DNA of 64,000 bases. Origin: Clostridia bacterium. GTDB taxonomy: Bacteria > Bacillota > Clostridia > Christensenellales > Aristaeellaceae. This document shows positions 31,881 through 40,426 of the stretch, one piece after another; the first letter of the stretch is position 1, and each line of letters starts with the position of its first letter. The stretch is from positions 1 through 64,000 of the forward strand of contig JAFUGS010000048.1 in the NCBI GenBank assembly GCA_017469265.1, read 5' to 3'. A program made the translations under genes and the position numbers. Under the pieces are notes generated by a model. It had not been told where the DNA came from and made no database searches. It was given only the letters and a program-made list of their open reading frames with translations.

Positions 31881-32933
31881 TTACGCTTCCCTCCCGGTCA
31901 TGGACCGGACCTTCCGGATCAGGATTTCCGCCAGGTCCCCCTCGACCCGCTCCGGCTCCTGGCCCCGGACAAAGAGCATGCCCGCCCCGTTCTTTCCGCC
32001 GGCGATGCCCACGTCCGCTTCCCGGCCTTCCCCGATGCCGTTGACGACGCAGCCCATGACCGCCACCTTCAGGGGAACCCGGATGTCGCTGAGCTCCCGC
32101 TCCACCCGGCGGGCGATGGCTTCCACCGGAATGCCTGTCCGCCCGCAGGTGGGGCAGGCGATCAGCTGCACCCCCCGGGTCCGCAGGTCCAGCGCCCGCA
32201 GGATATCCCATCCCGCCTTCGCCTCCGGCACCGGGTCGCCGCTGAGGCTGACCCGGATGGTATCCCCGATGCCGTCCACCAGCAGGGCGCCGATGCCGAT
32301 GGCGCTTTTCACCGTGCCCTGGCCGGGCAGCCCCGCCTCCGTCACTCCCACATGCAGCGGATAATCGCATTTTTCGTGGGCCAGCCGGTAGGCCGCCACC
32401 GTCAGGCGCACATCGCTGCTCTTCATGCTCAGCACGATGTCCTCAAAGCCGGCCTTCTCCAGCAGCCGGGCATGACCCAGGGCGCTCTCCACCAGGCATT
32501 CCGCCGTCGGCCCGCCGTACCTGGCCAGCAGGTCCTTCTCCACCGACCCGCTGTTCACCCCGATGCGGATCGGAATATGATGTCTTTTCGCGCAGTCCGC
32601 CACGATTCTGACCCGGTCCTCCCCGCCGATGTTGCCGGGATTGATCCGCATCTTGGCGATGCCGTTCTCCATGGCCTTCACCGCCAGGCGGTAATCGAAG
32701 TGGATGTCCGCCACCAGGGGCACGGGGCTTCCGTCCACCAGGGTCCGCACCGCCTCCGCGCATTTTTCATCGTAGACGCTGACCCGCACCAGGTCGCATC
32801 CGGCCTCCGCCAGCGCCCGGATCTGGGCCAGGGTCGCCTCCGTGTCCCGGGTATCCGTGTTCGTCATGCTCTGCACCAGGATGGGCTTTCCGCCTCCCAG
32901 TTCCAGCGCCCCAACCCGTACGATTCTCGTCAT
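31881..32933 (-). CDS. ispG: 4-hydroxy-3-methylbut-2-en-1-yl diphosphate synthase (flavodoxin-dependent type)
   Basis: A 350-residue GcpE/IspG, the 4Fe-4S enzyme of the MEP isoprenoid pathway. It has QSMTNTDTRD near the N-terminus, ADIHFDYRLA, MRINPGNIG, and the cluster cysteines in ACPTCGRT and GCVVNGIGEG. The ATG at 32933 has AAAGGA 8 bases upstream; the earlier Met at 32981 has none. dxr of the same pathway lies two genes upstream. Confidence 0.95.
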   Translation of the reverse strand: MTRIVRVGALELGGGKPILVQSMTNTDTRDTEATLAQIRALAEAGCDLVRVSVYDEKCAEAVRTLVDGSPVPLVADIHFDYRLAVKAMENGIAKMRINPGNIGGEDRVRIVADCAKRHHIPIRIGVNSGSVEKDLLARYGGPTAECLVESALGHARLLEKAGFEDIVLSMKSSDVRLTVAAYRLAHEKCDYPLHVGVTEAGLPGQGTVKSAIGIGALLVDGIGDTIRVSLSGDPVPEAKAGWDILRALDLRTRGVQLIACPTCGRTGIPVEAIARRVERELSDIRVPLKVAVMGCVVNGIGEGREADVGIAGGKNGAGMLFVRGQEPERVEGDLAEILIRKVRSMTGREA

Positions 32934-33002
32934 TTTCCCGATCCTTTCCCTTCCCCGCCGCGGGGGATCCTTCCGCTTCAAACCATCCGGGAAGCCCTTC
33001 CC

Positions 33003-34082
33003 TTACCGGAACAGTTTCAGCACATCCTTGAAGGTCAGCACGGCCATCAGTCCCAGCAGCAGCACCATGCCCACCGTATGCACCAGCGCTTCCTTTTCCG
33101 CCGGCACCGGTTTCCCCCGGATCACCTCCAGCAGGCCGAACACCAGCCGGCTGCCGTCCAGCCCGGGAATGGGCAGCAGGTTCATCAGCCCCAGGTTGAT
33201 GGAGATGGAGATCAGCAGCTCCAGGAAGGCCTGGAAGCCGCCCGTCCGCACCTCCGTGGAAACGATGGAGATGATTCCCACCGGTCCGGAGGTATCCTCG
33301 AAGCCCTCTCCGGTGGTCACCAGCCGCTTCAGCGCATCCAGAATCAGGCCGCTGGCCCTCCAGCACATTTCCGCGCTGGCCTTCGCGGCGCCCAGGAGGG
33401 TCGTTTTCTCCGTCTCCAGCCGGTACCTTCCGCCGATGGTGACGCCCACCATCATGCGCTCTTCCTCCGCGTTCCATGCCGGAGTCAGCTGCAGCTCCAG
33501 GGTTTCCTCCCCCCGCTGTACCCGGACCCGCATGGCCGGATCCCCTTCCCGGAAGCCGGCGATGGTGCCAAGCAGCGTCTCCGTGGTGCCGTCCAGCATG
33601 TTCTTTCCGTTGATTTCCGTGATGATGTCCCCCGCCTGCAGACCGGCCTCCCAGGCCGGCCCCGCGGCGCTGACATCCATGATGTAGGGATCCACGCCCG
33701 TCACGGTGCTGATGCCCTGCACCGCGTAAAAGCCGGTGGCCAGCACGAAAGCCAGCACGAAATTCATCATCGGGCCCATCAGGATCACGAACAGCCGTTT
33801 CCAGATGTTCTGGTTCGGAAACAGCCGGGGATCGTCCTTCGGCAGCTTCTCCAGGGAATCCTCCCCGTAGAAGCCGCAGTATCCCCCCAGGGGAATGGCC
33901 CGGATGGCGAAGGTGGTCTCATACTTCCGGCTCTTCCAGCCGATCAGCTTCGGCCCGAAGCCCACCGCGAATTCCGCCACGTCAATCTTCATCCACCGCG
34001 CCGCCCAAAAATGCCCCATCTCGTGCACCACGATCAGGATGGCCAGCAGCAGCACGGCCGCCAGAATATACAGGATGCTCAT
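33003..34082 (-). CDS. rseP: Site-2 intramembrane metalloprotease RseP/RasP
   Basis: A 359-residue membrane zinc protease that cleaves transmembrane anti-sigma factors and signal-peptide remnants. The HEMGH zinc motif (20-24) lies in the first transmembrane helix. A PDZ domain (about 130-200) includes AGPAWEAGLQAGDIITEING, and the second active-site motif is in the third helix region MNLLPIPGLDGSRL. The start overlaps the dxr stop by 4 bases. Confidence 0.95.
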   Translation of the reverse strand: MSILYILAAVLLLAILIVVHEMGHFWAARWMKIDVAEFAVGFGPKLIGWKSRKYETTFAIRAIPLGGYCGFYGEDSLEKLPKDDPRLFPNQNIWKRLFVILMGPMMNFVLAFVLATGFYAVQGISTVTGVDPYIMDVSAAGPAWEAGLQAGDIITEINGKNMLDGTTETLLGTIAGFREGDPAMRVRVQRGEETLELQLTPAWNAEEERMMVGVTIGGRYRLETEKTTLLGAAKASAEMCWRASGLILDALKRLVTTGEGFEDTSGPVGIISIVSTEVRTGGFQAFLELLISISINLGLMNLLPIPGLDGSRLVFGLLEVIRGKPVPAEKEALVHTVGMVLLLGLMAVLTFKDVLKLFR

Positions 34083-35215
34083 CTTTCGTTCACCACCGCC
34101 CGGGCCCGCCGGTCCGCCTCCAGAATATCCTCATAGCTGTCCGCCCCCAGCCCGCTCAGCCGGTCCATGGCCCGCGCCACCAGGGTGTAGATTTCCCCGA
34201 AGGCGATCTCCTCCCGCAGGAAGCGGGCCACCGCCTCCTCGTTGGCGCCGTTGAGCACCGTGCAGGCGGCGCCTCCGGCCCGCAGCGCCTCCCAGGCCAG
34301 CCGCAGGGAAGGAAACTTCTCCTCGTCCGGGGCCTCGAAGGTCAGCTTTCCCAGGGTGAAGAGATCCGGCTCCGCCACGCCGGTGGTCATCCGCGCCGGA
34401 TAGCTCATGGCGTACCCGATGGGCACCCGCATGTCCGGCGTGCCCAGCTGCGCCAGCACCGCCCCGTCCGCGAACACGATGGCGGAATGGACGATGCTCT
34501 CCGGGTGAACCACCACCTGAATCCGGTTCTCCGGCATGTCAAAAAGCCACCGGGCCTCCATAATCTCCAGCCCCTTGTTAAACATGCTGGCGGAGTCCAC
34601 CGTGATCTTTGCCCCCATGTCCCAGTTCGGGTGCTTCAGCGCCTGGGCCCGGGTCGCCCGGTGAATGTCCTCCTTTTTCCAGGTGCGGAAGGGGCCGCCG
34701 GAGGCCGTCAGCAGAATCTTCTCCGCCCGGTTCGGCCCCGCGGCCTGCAGGCACTGGAATATGGCGCTGTGCTCGCTGTCCACCGGCAGCAGGGGTTTTC
34801 CCATCCGCCGGGCCAGGTCCATCACCAGATGTCCTCCGGTCACCAGCGCCTCCTTGTTGGCCAGCAGCACCTGCCGCCCCGCCCCCAGTGCGTCCAGCAC
34901 GCTGCGCAGCCCGGCGATCCCCACGATGCTGACCAGCACCTGGTCCGCCTCCACCTCCGCCGCGGCGGCGTGCAGCGCTTCCGCCCCGCTCATCCAGTGG
35001 CAGAAGCGGAGATCCTCCGGGATCTCCTCCTCCCGGATTCCGTCCACCAGCCCGGCCATTTCCGGCCGGAAGCGGCGCACCTGGTCAAAAAGCTTTTTCC
35101 GGCTGCTTTTCGCCGTCAGCGCCGCCACCCGGTATTCCTCCGGATGCCTGGCGCAGATATCCAGCGCCTGGGTTCCGATGGAACCCGTGGAACCTAAAAT
35201 CGCGATCTTCTTCAT
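34079..35215 (-). CDS. dxr: 1-deoxy-D-xylulose-5-phosphate reductoisomerase
   Basis: A 378-residue enzyme making MEP from DXP. It starts MKKIAILGSTGSIGTQALDI (NADPH site), and has LANKEALV, PVDSEHSAIFQCL, TASGGPFRTW and VHPESIVHSAI, all landmark motifs of the metal and substrate sites. It lies 4 bases after cdsA and overlaps rseP, in the conserved order cdsA-dxr-rseP. Confidence 0.97.
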   Translation of the reverse strand: MKKIAILGSTGSIGTQALDICARHPEEYRVAALTAKSSRKKLFDQVRRFRPEMAGLVDGIREEEIPEDLRFCHWMSGAEALHAAAAEVEADQVLVSIVGIAGLRSVLDALGAGRQVLLANKEALVTGGHLVMDLARRMGKPLLPVDSEHSAIFQCLQAAGPNRAEKILLTASGGPFRTWKKEDIHRATRAQALKHPNWDMGAKITVDSASMFNKGLEIMEARWLFDMPENRIQVVVHPESIVHSAIVFADGAVLAQLGTPDMRVPIGYAMSYPARMTTGVAEPDLFTLGKLTFEAPDEEKFPSLRLAWEALRAGGAACTVLNGANEEAVARFLREEIAFGEIYTLVARAMDRLSGLGADSYEDILEADRRARAVVNER

Positions 35216-35219
35216 TTTC

Positions 35220-36038
35220 TTACCCCATCAGGATCCGATAGCAAAACACCAGCACCGCCATGAAGAGCACGCTGTCCAGCCGGTCCAGCATGCCGCCGTG
35301 GCCGGGAAAGAGGTTGGAAAAATCCTTAATCCCGCTGTGCCGCTTCACCAGGGACGCGAACAGGTCTCCGATCTGCCCCACGGCGCCCCCCGTCACGCCC
35401 AGCAGCAGGTACTCCCACCAGGCCGGCAGCCTGGCCAGCGTGGCCGCGTTGCAGGTCATGGCGGCGATGGCGCAGACGATCATGGCGGCCGCCACGCTCC
35501 CCGCCAGCCCGGCAATGGCGCCGGCCACCGTCTTATGCGGGCTCACCGCGGGGCAGAATTTCCTTCCGCCCACGGCGCTGCCCACAAACAGCGCGAAGGT
35601 ATCCCCCAGCAGGGGCACGGCAAAGGTCAGCGCGATCAGCACCACCTCCACCGCCTTCTGATCCACCAGGCTCAGCGCCACCAGGCTCAGCCCCGGCAGC
35701 ACCACGGTCAGGATCGGCAGCGCGGACATGGACAGATCCGTCAGGTCCGGCTTCTCCCGGAAAATGATCTGCACGGACATACAGAGCAGGCAGAAGGTCA
35801 TCAGCGGGATCAGGGTCCGGGATCCCAGCAGATAGGTCAGCGGAACCGACCCCAGCAGCACCAGCCAGGCCGGCCAGCTGACCACCCGGTGCCCCGCCAG
35901 GGTCAGCGCGTGGTACTCCTCCCAGGTGGCAAACCCGATGCTGATCAGCGTCGCCAGCGCCATGCACCATCCCGGCAGGCACAGCAGCACCACCAGCAGC
36001 AGAATCAGCAAAGCCCCCGTGATCACCCTTTGCTTCAT
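35220..36038 (-). CDS. cdsA: Phosphatidate cytidylyltransferase
   Basis: A 272-residue polytopic membrane enzyme producing CDP-diacylglycerol for phospholipid synthesis. The C-terminal signature is intact: SLVKRHSGIKDFSNLFPGHG followed by GGMLDRLDS, and several hydrophobic helices precede it. The ATG at 36038 is preferred over a longer frame from 36131; AAAGGAG is 11 bases and GGAGG 2 bases upstream, so the exact start is slightly uncertain. Confidence 0.94.
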   Translation of the reverse strand: MKQRVITGALLILLLVVLLCLPGWCMALATLISIGFATWEEYHALTLAGHRVVSWPAWLVLLGSVPLTYLLGSRTLIPLMTFCLLCMSVQIIFREKPDLTDLSMSALPILTVVLPGLSLVALSLVDQKAVEVVLIALTFAVPLLGDTFALFVGSAVGGRKFCPAVSPHKTVAGAIAGLAGSVAAAMIVCAIAAMTCNAATLARLPAWWEYLLLGVTGGAVGQIGDLFASLVKRHSGIKDFSNLFPGHGGMLDRLDSVLFMAVLVFCYRILMG

Positions 36039-36075
36039 GTCCTCCAACACTCCTTTTGTTCCTGACGGCGTCCGC

Positions 36076-36837
36076 TTACCGCCCGCCGTACCGCCGGTCC
36101 CGACGGCCGAAGGCCGCCAGGCACCGGTCATATTCCGCCACGGTGAAGTCCGGCCAGAGCACCTCGGGAAAAATGAATTCCGCGTAGGCGTTCTGATACA
36201 GCAGGAAATTGCTCAGCCGCATTTCGCCGCTGGTGCGGATCAGCAGATCCACATCCGGCTGGCCCCGGGTGTAAAGATGATCCGCCACGGTCTGCTCGCT
36301 GACTTCCTCCGGCTTCAGCTTTCCGTCCCGGGCCAAGGCCGCGATCTCTGCCGCCGCGCGGGCCAGCTCCGCCCGCCCGCCGTAGTTGATGGCGATGTTC
36401 AGCCGCAGCCCCGTGTTCTTCCCGGTCCGTTCCTCCGCCTCCTGCAGCACGGCCCGCTGCTGTTCCGGCAGGGCGCTTTTGTCCCCCAGGATCAGGATCC
36501 GCACGTTCTTCTCATCCAGCTCGTCAATCTCCGAGGCAAAAAAGTCCAGAATCAGCTGCATCAGCGCGGCGACTTCCTCCGCCGGGCGGTTCCAGTTTTC
36601 CGTGGAAAAGGCGTACAGACTCAGCGCCTCGATGCCCAGATCATCCGTGTGCCGGATAATCTCCCGCAGGGTTTCCGTCCCCTGCCGGTGCCCCCTGGAC
36701 ACGTTCAGCCTATGCTTTTTCGCCCATCGGCCATTCCCGTCCATGATGATGGCCACATGCCGCGGCATCCGTTCCTCCCGGGGTTTCTCCCCCGCCTTCC
36801 GCAGATGCCACAGGCCCCTTAACTGTGTTCGGTTCAT
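36076..36837 (-). CDS. uppS: Undecaprenyl diphosphate synthase
   Basis: A 253-residue cis-prenyltransferase that makes the C55 carrier for peptidoglycan. IIMDGNGRWAKK (catalytic Asp) and the LSLYAFSTENWNRP segment are intact, and the C-terminal RTSGEMRLSNFLLYQ and the FPEVLWPDF motif complete the family pattern. AAGGAG lies 5 bases before the ATG. Confidence 0.97.
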   Translation of the reverse strand: MNRTQLRGLWHLRKAGEKPREERMPRHVAIIMDGNGRWAKKHRLNVSRGHRQGTETLREIIRHTDDLGIEALSLYAFSTENWNRPAEEVAALMQLILDFFASEIDELDEKNVRILILGDKSALPEQQRAVLQEAEERTGKNTGLRLNIAINYGGRAELARAAAEIAALARDGKLKPEEVSEQTVADHLYTRGQPDVDLLIRTSGEMRLSNFLLYQNAYAEFIFPEVLWPDFTVAEYDRCLAAFGRRDRRYGGR

Positions 36838-36889
36838 GCGCGCTCCTTGCCCGGTCCTGCCGCCGCCGCGGCGGTCGGCGTGATTGAAG

Positions 36890-36923
36890 AAAAAAGCGCG
36901 GACTTTCGGTCAAAAAGCCGCGC
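36890..36923 (-). terminator. Terminator-like hairpin after frr
   Basis: GCGCGG (36896-36901) pairs with CCGCGC (36918-36923); Ts follow on the minus strand (complement of the A run at 36890-36895). No clear new promoter precedes uppS, so partial read-through into uppS-polC is likely. Confidence 0.65.
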
Positions 36924-36942
36924 GTTTCCGGTTCCGGCCGAT

Positions 36943-37503
36943 TTATACCGCCATGATTTCCTTTTCCTTCGCGGCGTAAATCGCGTCCACATCCTTGATG
37001 CCCTTGTCGGTGATCTTCTGCAGATCGTCCTCCGCCTCGTGCTGGTCATCCTCGGTGATTTCGCTGTTCTTCTTCATCTTTTTGATCTGCTCCATGGCGT
37101 CGCGCCGAATCGCGCGGACGGCCACCTTCGCTTCCTCCGCCGCCTTGGCCGCCTGCTTGGTCAGGTCCTTCCGGCGCTCCTCGTTCAGCTCCGGGAAAAC
37201 CAGCCGGATCACCTTGCCGTCGTTGGAGGGATTGATGCCCAGATCGCTCTGCTGGATCGCCTTTTCAATGGGGGTGATCATCTTCGGCTCCCAGGGGGCG
37301 ATCACCAGCATCCGGGCCTCCGGCACGGAGATGTTGCCCACCTGATTGATGGGGGTCGGCGTCCCGTAATAGTCCACCATGATCCGGTCCAGCACCTGGG
37401 GATTCGCCCGCCCCGCGCGGATGCTCTGCATATCCCGCTCGTAGACGGAGCTGGTCTTGCTCATCTTTTCCTTCGCGGTATTCAGGACTTCATCAACTGT
37501 CAT
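36943..37503 (-). CDS. frr: Ribosome recycling factor
   Basis: A 186-residue RRF, which splits post-termination ribosomes with EF-G. It carries the RAGRANPQVLDRIMVDYYG segment, GTPTPINQVGNISVPEARML and a helical C-terminus. Full-length. AAGGAGG lies 6 bases before the ATG. It heads the frr-uppS-cdsA-dxr-rseP-ispG-polC cluster; the pyrH and tsf genes usual upstream are replaced here by a peptide-transport operon. Confidence 0.97.
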   Translation of the reverse strand: MTVDEVLNTAKEKMSKTSSVYERDMQSIRAGRANPQVLDRIMVDYYGTPTPINQVGNISVPEARMLVIAPWEPKMITPIEKAIQQSDLGINPSNDGKVIRLVFPELNEERRKDLTKQAAKAAEEAKVAVRAIRRDAMEQIKKMKKNSEITEDDQHEAEDDLQKITDKGIKDVDAIYAAKEKEIMAV

Positions 37504-37552
37504 TTTGCGCCTCCTTCCCCTCTTGCAAAGGGAGATTCATTCCTTTCTTTCT

Positions 37553-37581
37553 ATTATACCCGTTTTCCCCCCGCTTGGCAA
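37553..37581 (-). promoter_or_regulatory. Promoter of the frr cluster
   Basis: Minus strand: TTGCCA (37576-37581), 17 bases, TATAAT (37553-37558), about 50 bases before the frr ATG. Confidence 0.8.
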
Positions 37582-37612
37582 TCCTCTTTTCGGTTTCGAG
37601 GCATCCCCACCG

Positions 37613-37643
37613 AAAAAGCGCGGACCGGCGGTCCGCGCTTTTT
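37613..37643 (-). terminator. Terminator of peptide operon 1
   Basis: A perfect 14-base-pair stem with A/T-rich feet (37613-37626 with 37630-37643) around loop ggc. It has a T-run on both strands and ends the leftward operon just after the 71-residue membrane protein gene. Confidence 0.9.
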
Positions 37644-37651
37644 CAGGTTTT

Positions 37652-37867
37652 TTATCGCACCATAAAGAAGTACCCGATGCCGACCACGATCAGCAGAAAC
37701 AGCAGCGCCACCGGTACGATGGTAATCAGGGCGGAGAGAATCATCGCCAGCGCATCATGCTTTTCCAGCTTCTCCGCCAGGTTTTCATCCTCCAGGGCTC
37801 TGGGGGCATCCCCCATCCGTTCCTTCTGAAGGTTTCGCGCCCGTTCATATTTCCGATCGAAAATCAC
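37652..37867 (-). CDS. Small single-pass membrane protein at the end of peptide operon 1
   Basis: A 71-residue protein with a charged N-terminal half (MIFDRKYERARNLQKERMGD) and one long transmembrane helix (about 43-68) ending FFMVR. Not recognised. Its ATG overlaps the stop of the ATPase gene by 4 bases (ATGA), and it lies inside the operon before the terminator, which supports it being translated. It could be an accessory subunit of the transporter (inference). Confidence 0.7.
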   Translation of the reverse strand: MIFDRKYERARNLQKERMGDAPRALEDENLAEKLEKHDALAMILSALITIVPVALLFLLIVVGIGYFFMVR

Positions 37868-39432
37868 GGCTGCTCACCCGCCGTTTTATCCTCCAGCATG
37901 TGATGGCAGGCCACGAAATGGTTCGGCGCACATTCCACCATCTGGGGCTCCATGTGCTCGCAGATCTCCGTGCAGTACTTGCAGCGGGTATGGAATTTGC
38001 AGCCCTTCGGCGGGTTCACCGGGCTGGGAATATCCCCCTCCAGGATCTCGATCTTCCGGTTATTCTCAATATCCGTGGTGGGAATGGCGTTCATCAGCGC
38101 CTCCGTATAGGGATGGCGGGGATGATCAAACAGTTCCTGGCTCTCCGCCAGCTCCACCATGTTTCCCAGGTACATGACGCCGATCCGGTCGGAGATGTAT
38201 TTCACCACGGACAGGTCATGGGTGATGAACAGGTAGGTCAGATGCTGCTGTTCCTTCAGGTCCTGCAGCAGATTGATGATCTGGCTCTGAATGGACACGT
38301 CCAGGGCGGAAACCGCCTCGTCGCAGACCACAAACTTGGGCCGGACCGCCAGGGAGCGGGCGATGCCGATGCGCTGCCGCTGGCCGCCGGAAAACTGGTG
38401 CGGGAAGCGGTGGACGAAGTAGGAAGCCAGTCCCGCGTCCTCCATCACCTTCAGGATTTCCTCCTGCAGCCGCTCATCGTTCTTCTTGAAGTACTTATGG
38501 GCGATCATGCCCTCGGAGATGATCTGCCCCACGGTCATCCGGGGATTCAGGGAGGAATAGGGATCCTGGAAAATCATCTGCAGGTCGCTGCGCAGCTCCC
38601 GGATCTCGTTATAGGTCAGCCTCGCCAGGTCAACCCCTGTATCCCGGAACTGTTCCGCGTACTGGAAGGCTTCGTCATCCCTGTACTTTTCCGCCACCTT
38701 CCGGATGCCGGCCCGCTCCACCTCCAGCTGTTTTTTCAGCGCGTCAATCTCCTGCTGGTCCGCGCTTTCCTTCTCCTTCAGCTGGTCCACCTTCCGCTGA
38801 AGAGCGTCGGTAGACTTACCCGCTTCCCGGGCTTTCTTCAGCGCAAATTCCGCGTCCGCCAGGTTCAGCCGGAAATCCGCCAGCTTTTCCTCCGCCGCGT
38901 GCTGCTTCCGGGCCAGTTCATAGACTCTGCCGTACATTTCGCTGACGGGTTTCAGATCCGTCAGGGTCATAAACCCGCCCACCAGGTTCGCCATGTCCAG
39001 GAAGGCGTCGTTCGCCTTCTTTTTGGCTGCCTCCAGCTCGTTGGCCCTGGCGTATTTTTCCTGGCCGTCCCGCATCCCGTCAACTTCCTTCTGCAGGGCG
39101 TCCCGGCGCTGCTCATATTCGCGCAGCTCCTTCCTTCTCTTTTCCAGGGTGCGGTAGGTTTCCCCCATGTATTTCGGGGCGATATCGTCCAGGGTCCGGC
39201 CGTAATACATGGTCCGGCCGTCGGTCTGGCGGTACAGCTGCAGCAGCGTGCGCCCGAAGGTGCTCTTGCCGCATCCGCTTTCCCCCACCAGGCCCAGGGT
39301 CTCGCCCTCATAGATATCCAGCGTGATGCCGTCATTGGCCCGGACGTACAGTCCCTTTTTCTTCAGCGGGAAGTACTGTTTCAGATTGCTGACCCGCAGA
39401 AGGGGTTTGCGTTCACTTGCTGAGGTTGGCAT
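37864..39432 (-). CDS. Oligopeptide ABC transporter ATPase (OppF-like) with a long coiled-coil insert
   Basis: A 522-residue ATPase of the OppF/DppF family, about 190 residues longer than usual. Walker A GESGCGKST (50-58) is followed at about 92-265 by a Lys/Glu/Ala-rich, heptad-like coiled coil that separates it from the Q-loop QMIFQDP (285-291). The signature FSGGQRQR (347-354) and Walker B FVVCDEAVSALD (the usual DEP is DEA) follow, then the C-terminal oligopeptide domain with a CKFHTRCKYC cysteine cluster, which binds 4Fe-4S in some relatives. GGAGG lies 6 bases before the ATG; it overlaps oppD by 20 bases. Confidence 0.93.
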   Translation of the reverse strand: MPTSASERKPLLRVSNLKQYFPLKKKGLYVRANDGITLDIYEGETLGLVGESGCGKSTFGRTLLQLYRQTDGRTMYYGRTLDDIAPKYMGETYRTLEKRRKELREYEQRRDALQKEVDGMRDGQEKYARANELEAAKKKANDAFLDMANLVGGFMTLTDLKPVSEMYGRVYELARKQHAAEEKLADFRLNLADAEFALKKAREAGKSTDALQRKVDQLKEKESADQQEIDALKKQLEVERAGIRKVAEKYRDDEAFQYAEQFRDTGVDLARLTYNEIRELRSDLQMIFQDPYSSLNPRMTVGQIISEGMIAHKYFKKNDERLQEEILKVMEDAGLASYFVHRFPHQFSGGQRQRIGIARSLAVRPKFVVCDEAVSALDVSIQSQIINLLQDLKEQQHLTYLFITHDLSVVKYISDRIGVMYLGNMVELAESQELFDHPRHPYTEALMNAIPTTDIENNRKIEILEGDIPSPVNPPKGCKFHTRCKYCTEICEHMEPQMVECAPNHFVACHHMLEDKTAGEQP

Positions 39433-40411
39433 GCCGCTCCTCCTTTCTCGCGTAGAAACAGCGAACCTGCTGTCCCGGGACGACTTCCTCCAGCGCCGGT
39501 TCCTCTTCCAGGCAGCGCTGCTGGCAGTATTTGCACCGCGGCGCGAACTTGCATCCCTTCGGCAGATCCAGCGGATGCGGAACCGCGCCGGGAATCGCGT
39601 CCAACCGCTCGTTCGTCGGCGTGTCCAGCCGCGGGATAGAAACCATCAGGCCTTCCGTATAGGGATGGGAGAACTCGCTCCGGGTGAAAATCGTCCGGGC
39701 CGGCGCCTTCTCCACCACCTGTCCGCAGTACATGACCGCCACGTCGTCCGCCATCTGGGCGATGACGCCCAGGTCGTGGGTAATGAAGAGGATGGATGTG
39801 CCGTGCTCCGCCTTCAGGTCGTTCATCAGCTTCAGGATCTGGGCCTGAATGGTCACATCCAGCGCCGTGGTGGGCTCGTCCGCGATCAGCAGCTTGGGCT
39901 GGCAGGCCAGCGCCATGGCGATCATGACCCGCTGCCGCATGCCGCCGGAAAGCTGATGGGGATACTGTTTCGCCACCGTCTCCGGGTTCGGGATTTTCAC
40001 GTCCCGCAGCATCTCGATCACCTTGGCCGCGGCTTCCTTCTTGCTCAGGCCCTGGTGAATGATGAAGGGCTCACTGACCTGCTTTTCCACCGTAAACACC
40101 GGATTCAGGCTGGTCATGGGCTCCTGGAAAATAACGGAAATCTCGTTCCCACGGACCTTTTCCATCTCGCTCTTGGACAGCTTTGACATATCCCGCCCGT
40201 TAAACATAATGGAACCGGAATCGATATACCCGTTGCCATCCAGCAGCTGCAGAATGCTCATGGCGGAAACGCTTTTGCCGGAGCCGCTCTCCCCCACGAC
40301 CCCCAGGGTGCGCCCGGGTTCCACGCTGTAGCTGACGTCGTTGACCGCCTTGACAATCCCTCTTTTGGTCGTAAAGAAGGTATGCAGGTGATTTAATTCC
40401 AAAAGTGCCAT
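39413..40411 (-). CDS. Oligopeptide ABC transporter ATPase (OppD-like), operon 1
   Basis: A 332-residue ATPase of normal length, partner of the OppF-like protein. Walker A GESGSGKS (39-46), Q-loop [12 protein letters not shown], signature LSGGMRQR, Walker [13 protein letters not shown], and a C-terminal [14 protein letters not shown] cysteine cluster typical of Opp/Dpp ATPases. AAGGAGG lies 10 bases before the ATG. Confidence 0.95.
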   Translation of the reverse strand: MALLELNHLHTFFTTKRGIVKAVNDVSYSVEPGRTLGVVGESGSGKSVSAMSILQLLDGNGYIDSGSIMFNGRDMSKLSKSEMEKVRGNEISVIFQEPMTSLNPVFTVEKQVSEPFIIHQGLSKKEAAAKVIEMLRDVKIPNPETVAKQYPHQLSGGMRQRVMIAMALACQPKLLIADEPTTALDVTIQAQILKLMNDLKAEHGTSILFITHDLGVIAQMADDVAVMYCGQVVEKAPARTIFTRSEFSHPYTEGLMVSIPRLDTPTNERLDAIPGAVPHPLDLPKGCKFAPRCKYCQQRCLEEEPALEEVVPGQQVRCFYARKEERHANLSK

Positions 40412-40426
40412 ATCGCTGATACCTCC

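Noticed and set aside
27438..34136. A very long open frame on the plus strand opposite polC, ispG and rseP
   Set aside because: It spans several well-identified genes on the other strand, is rich in His/Pro/Gln/Arg as expected for an antisense frame in GC-rich DNA, and has no ribosome-binding site or family match.
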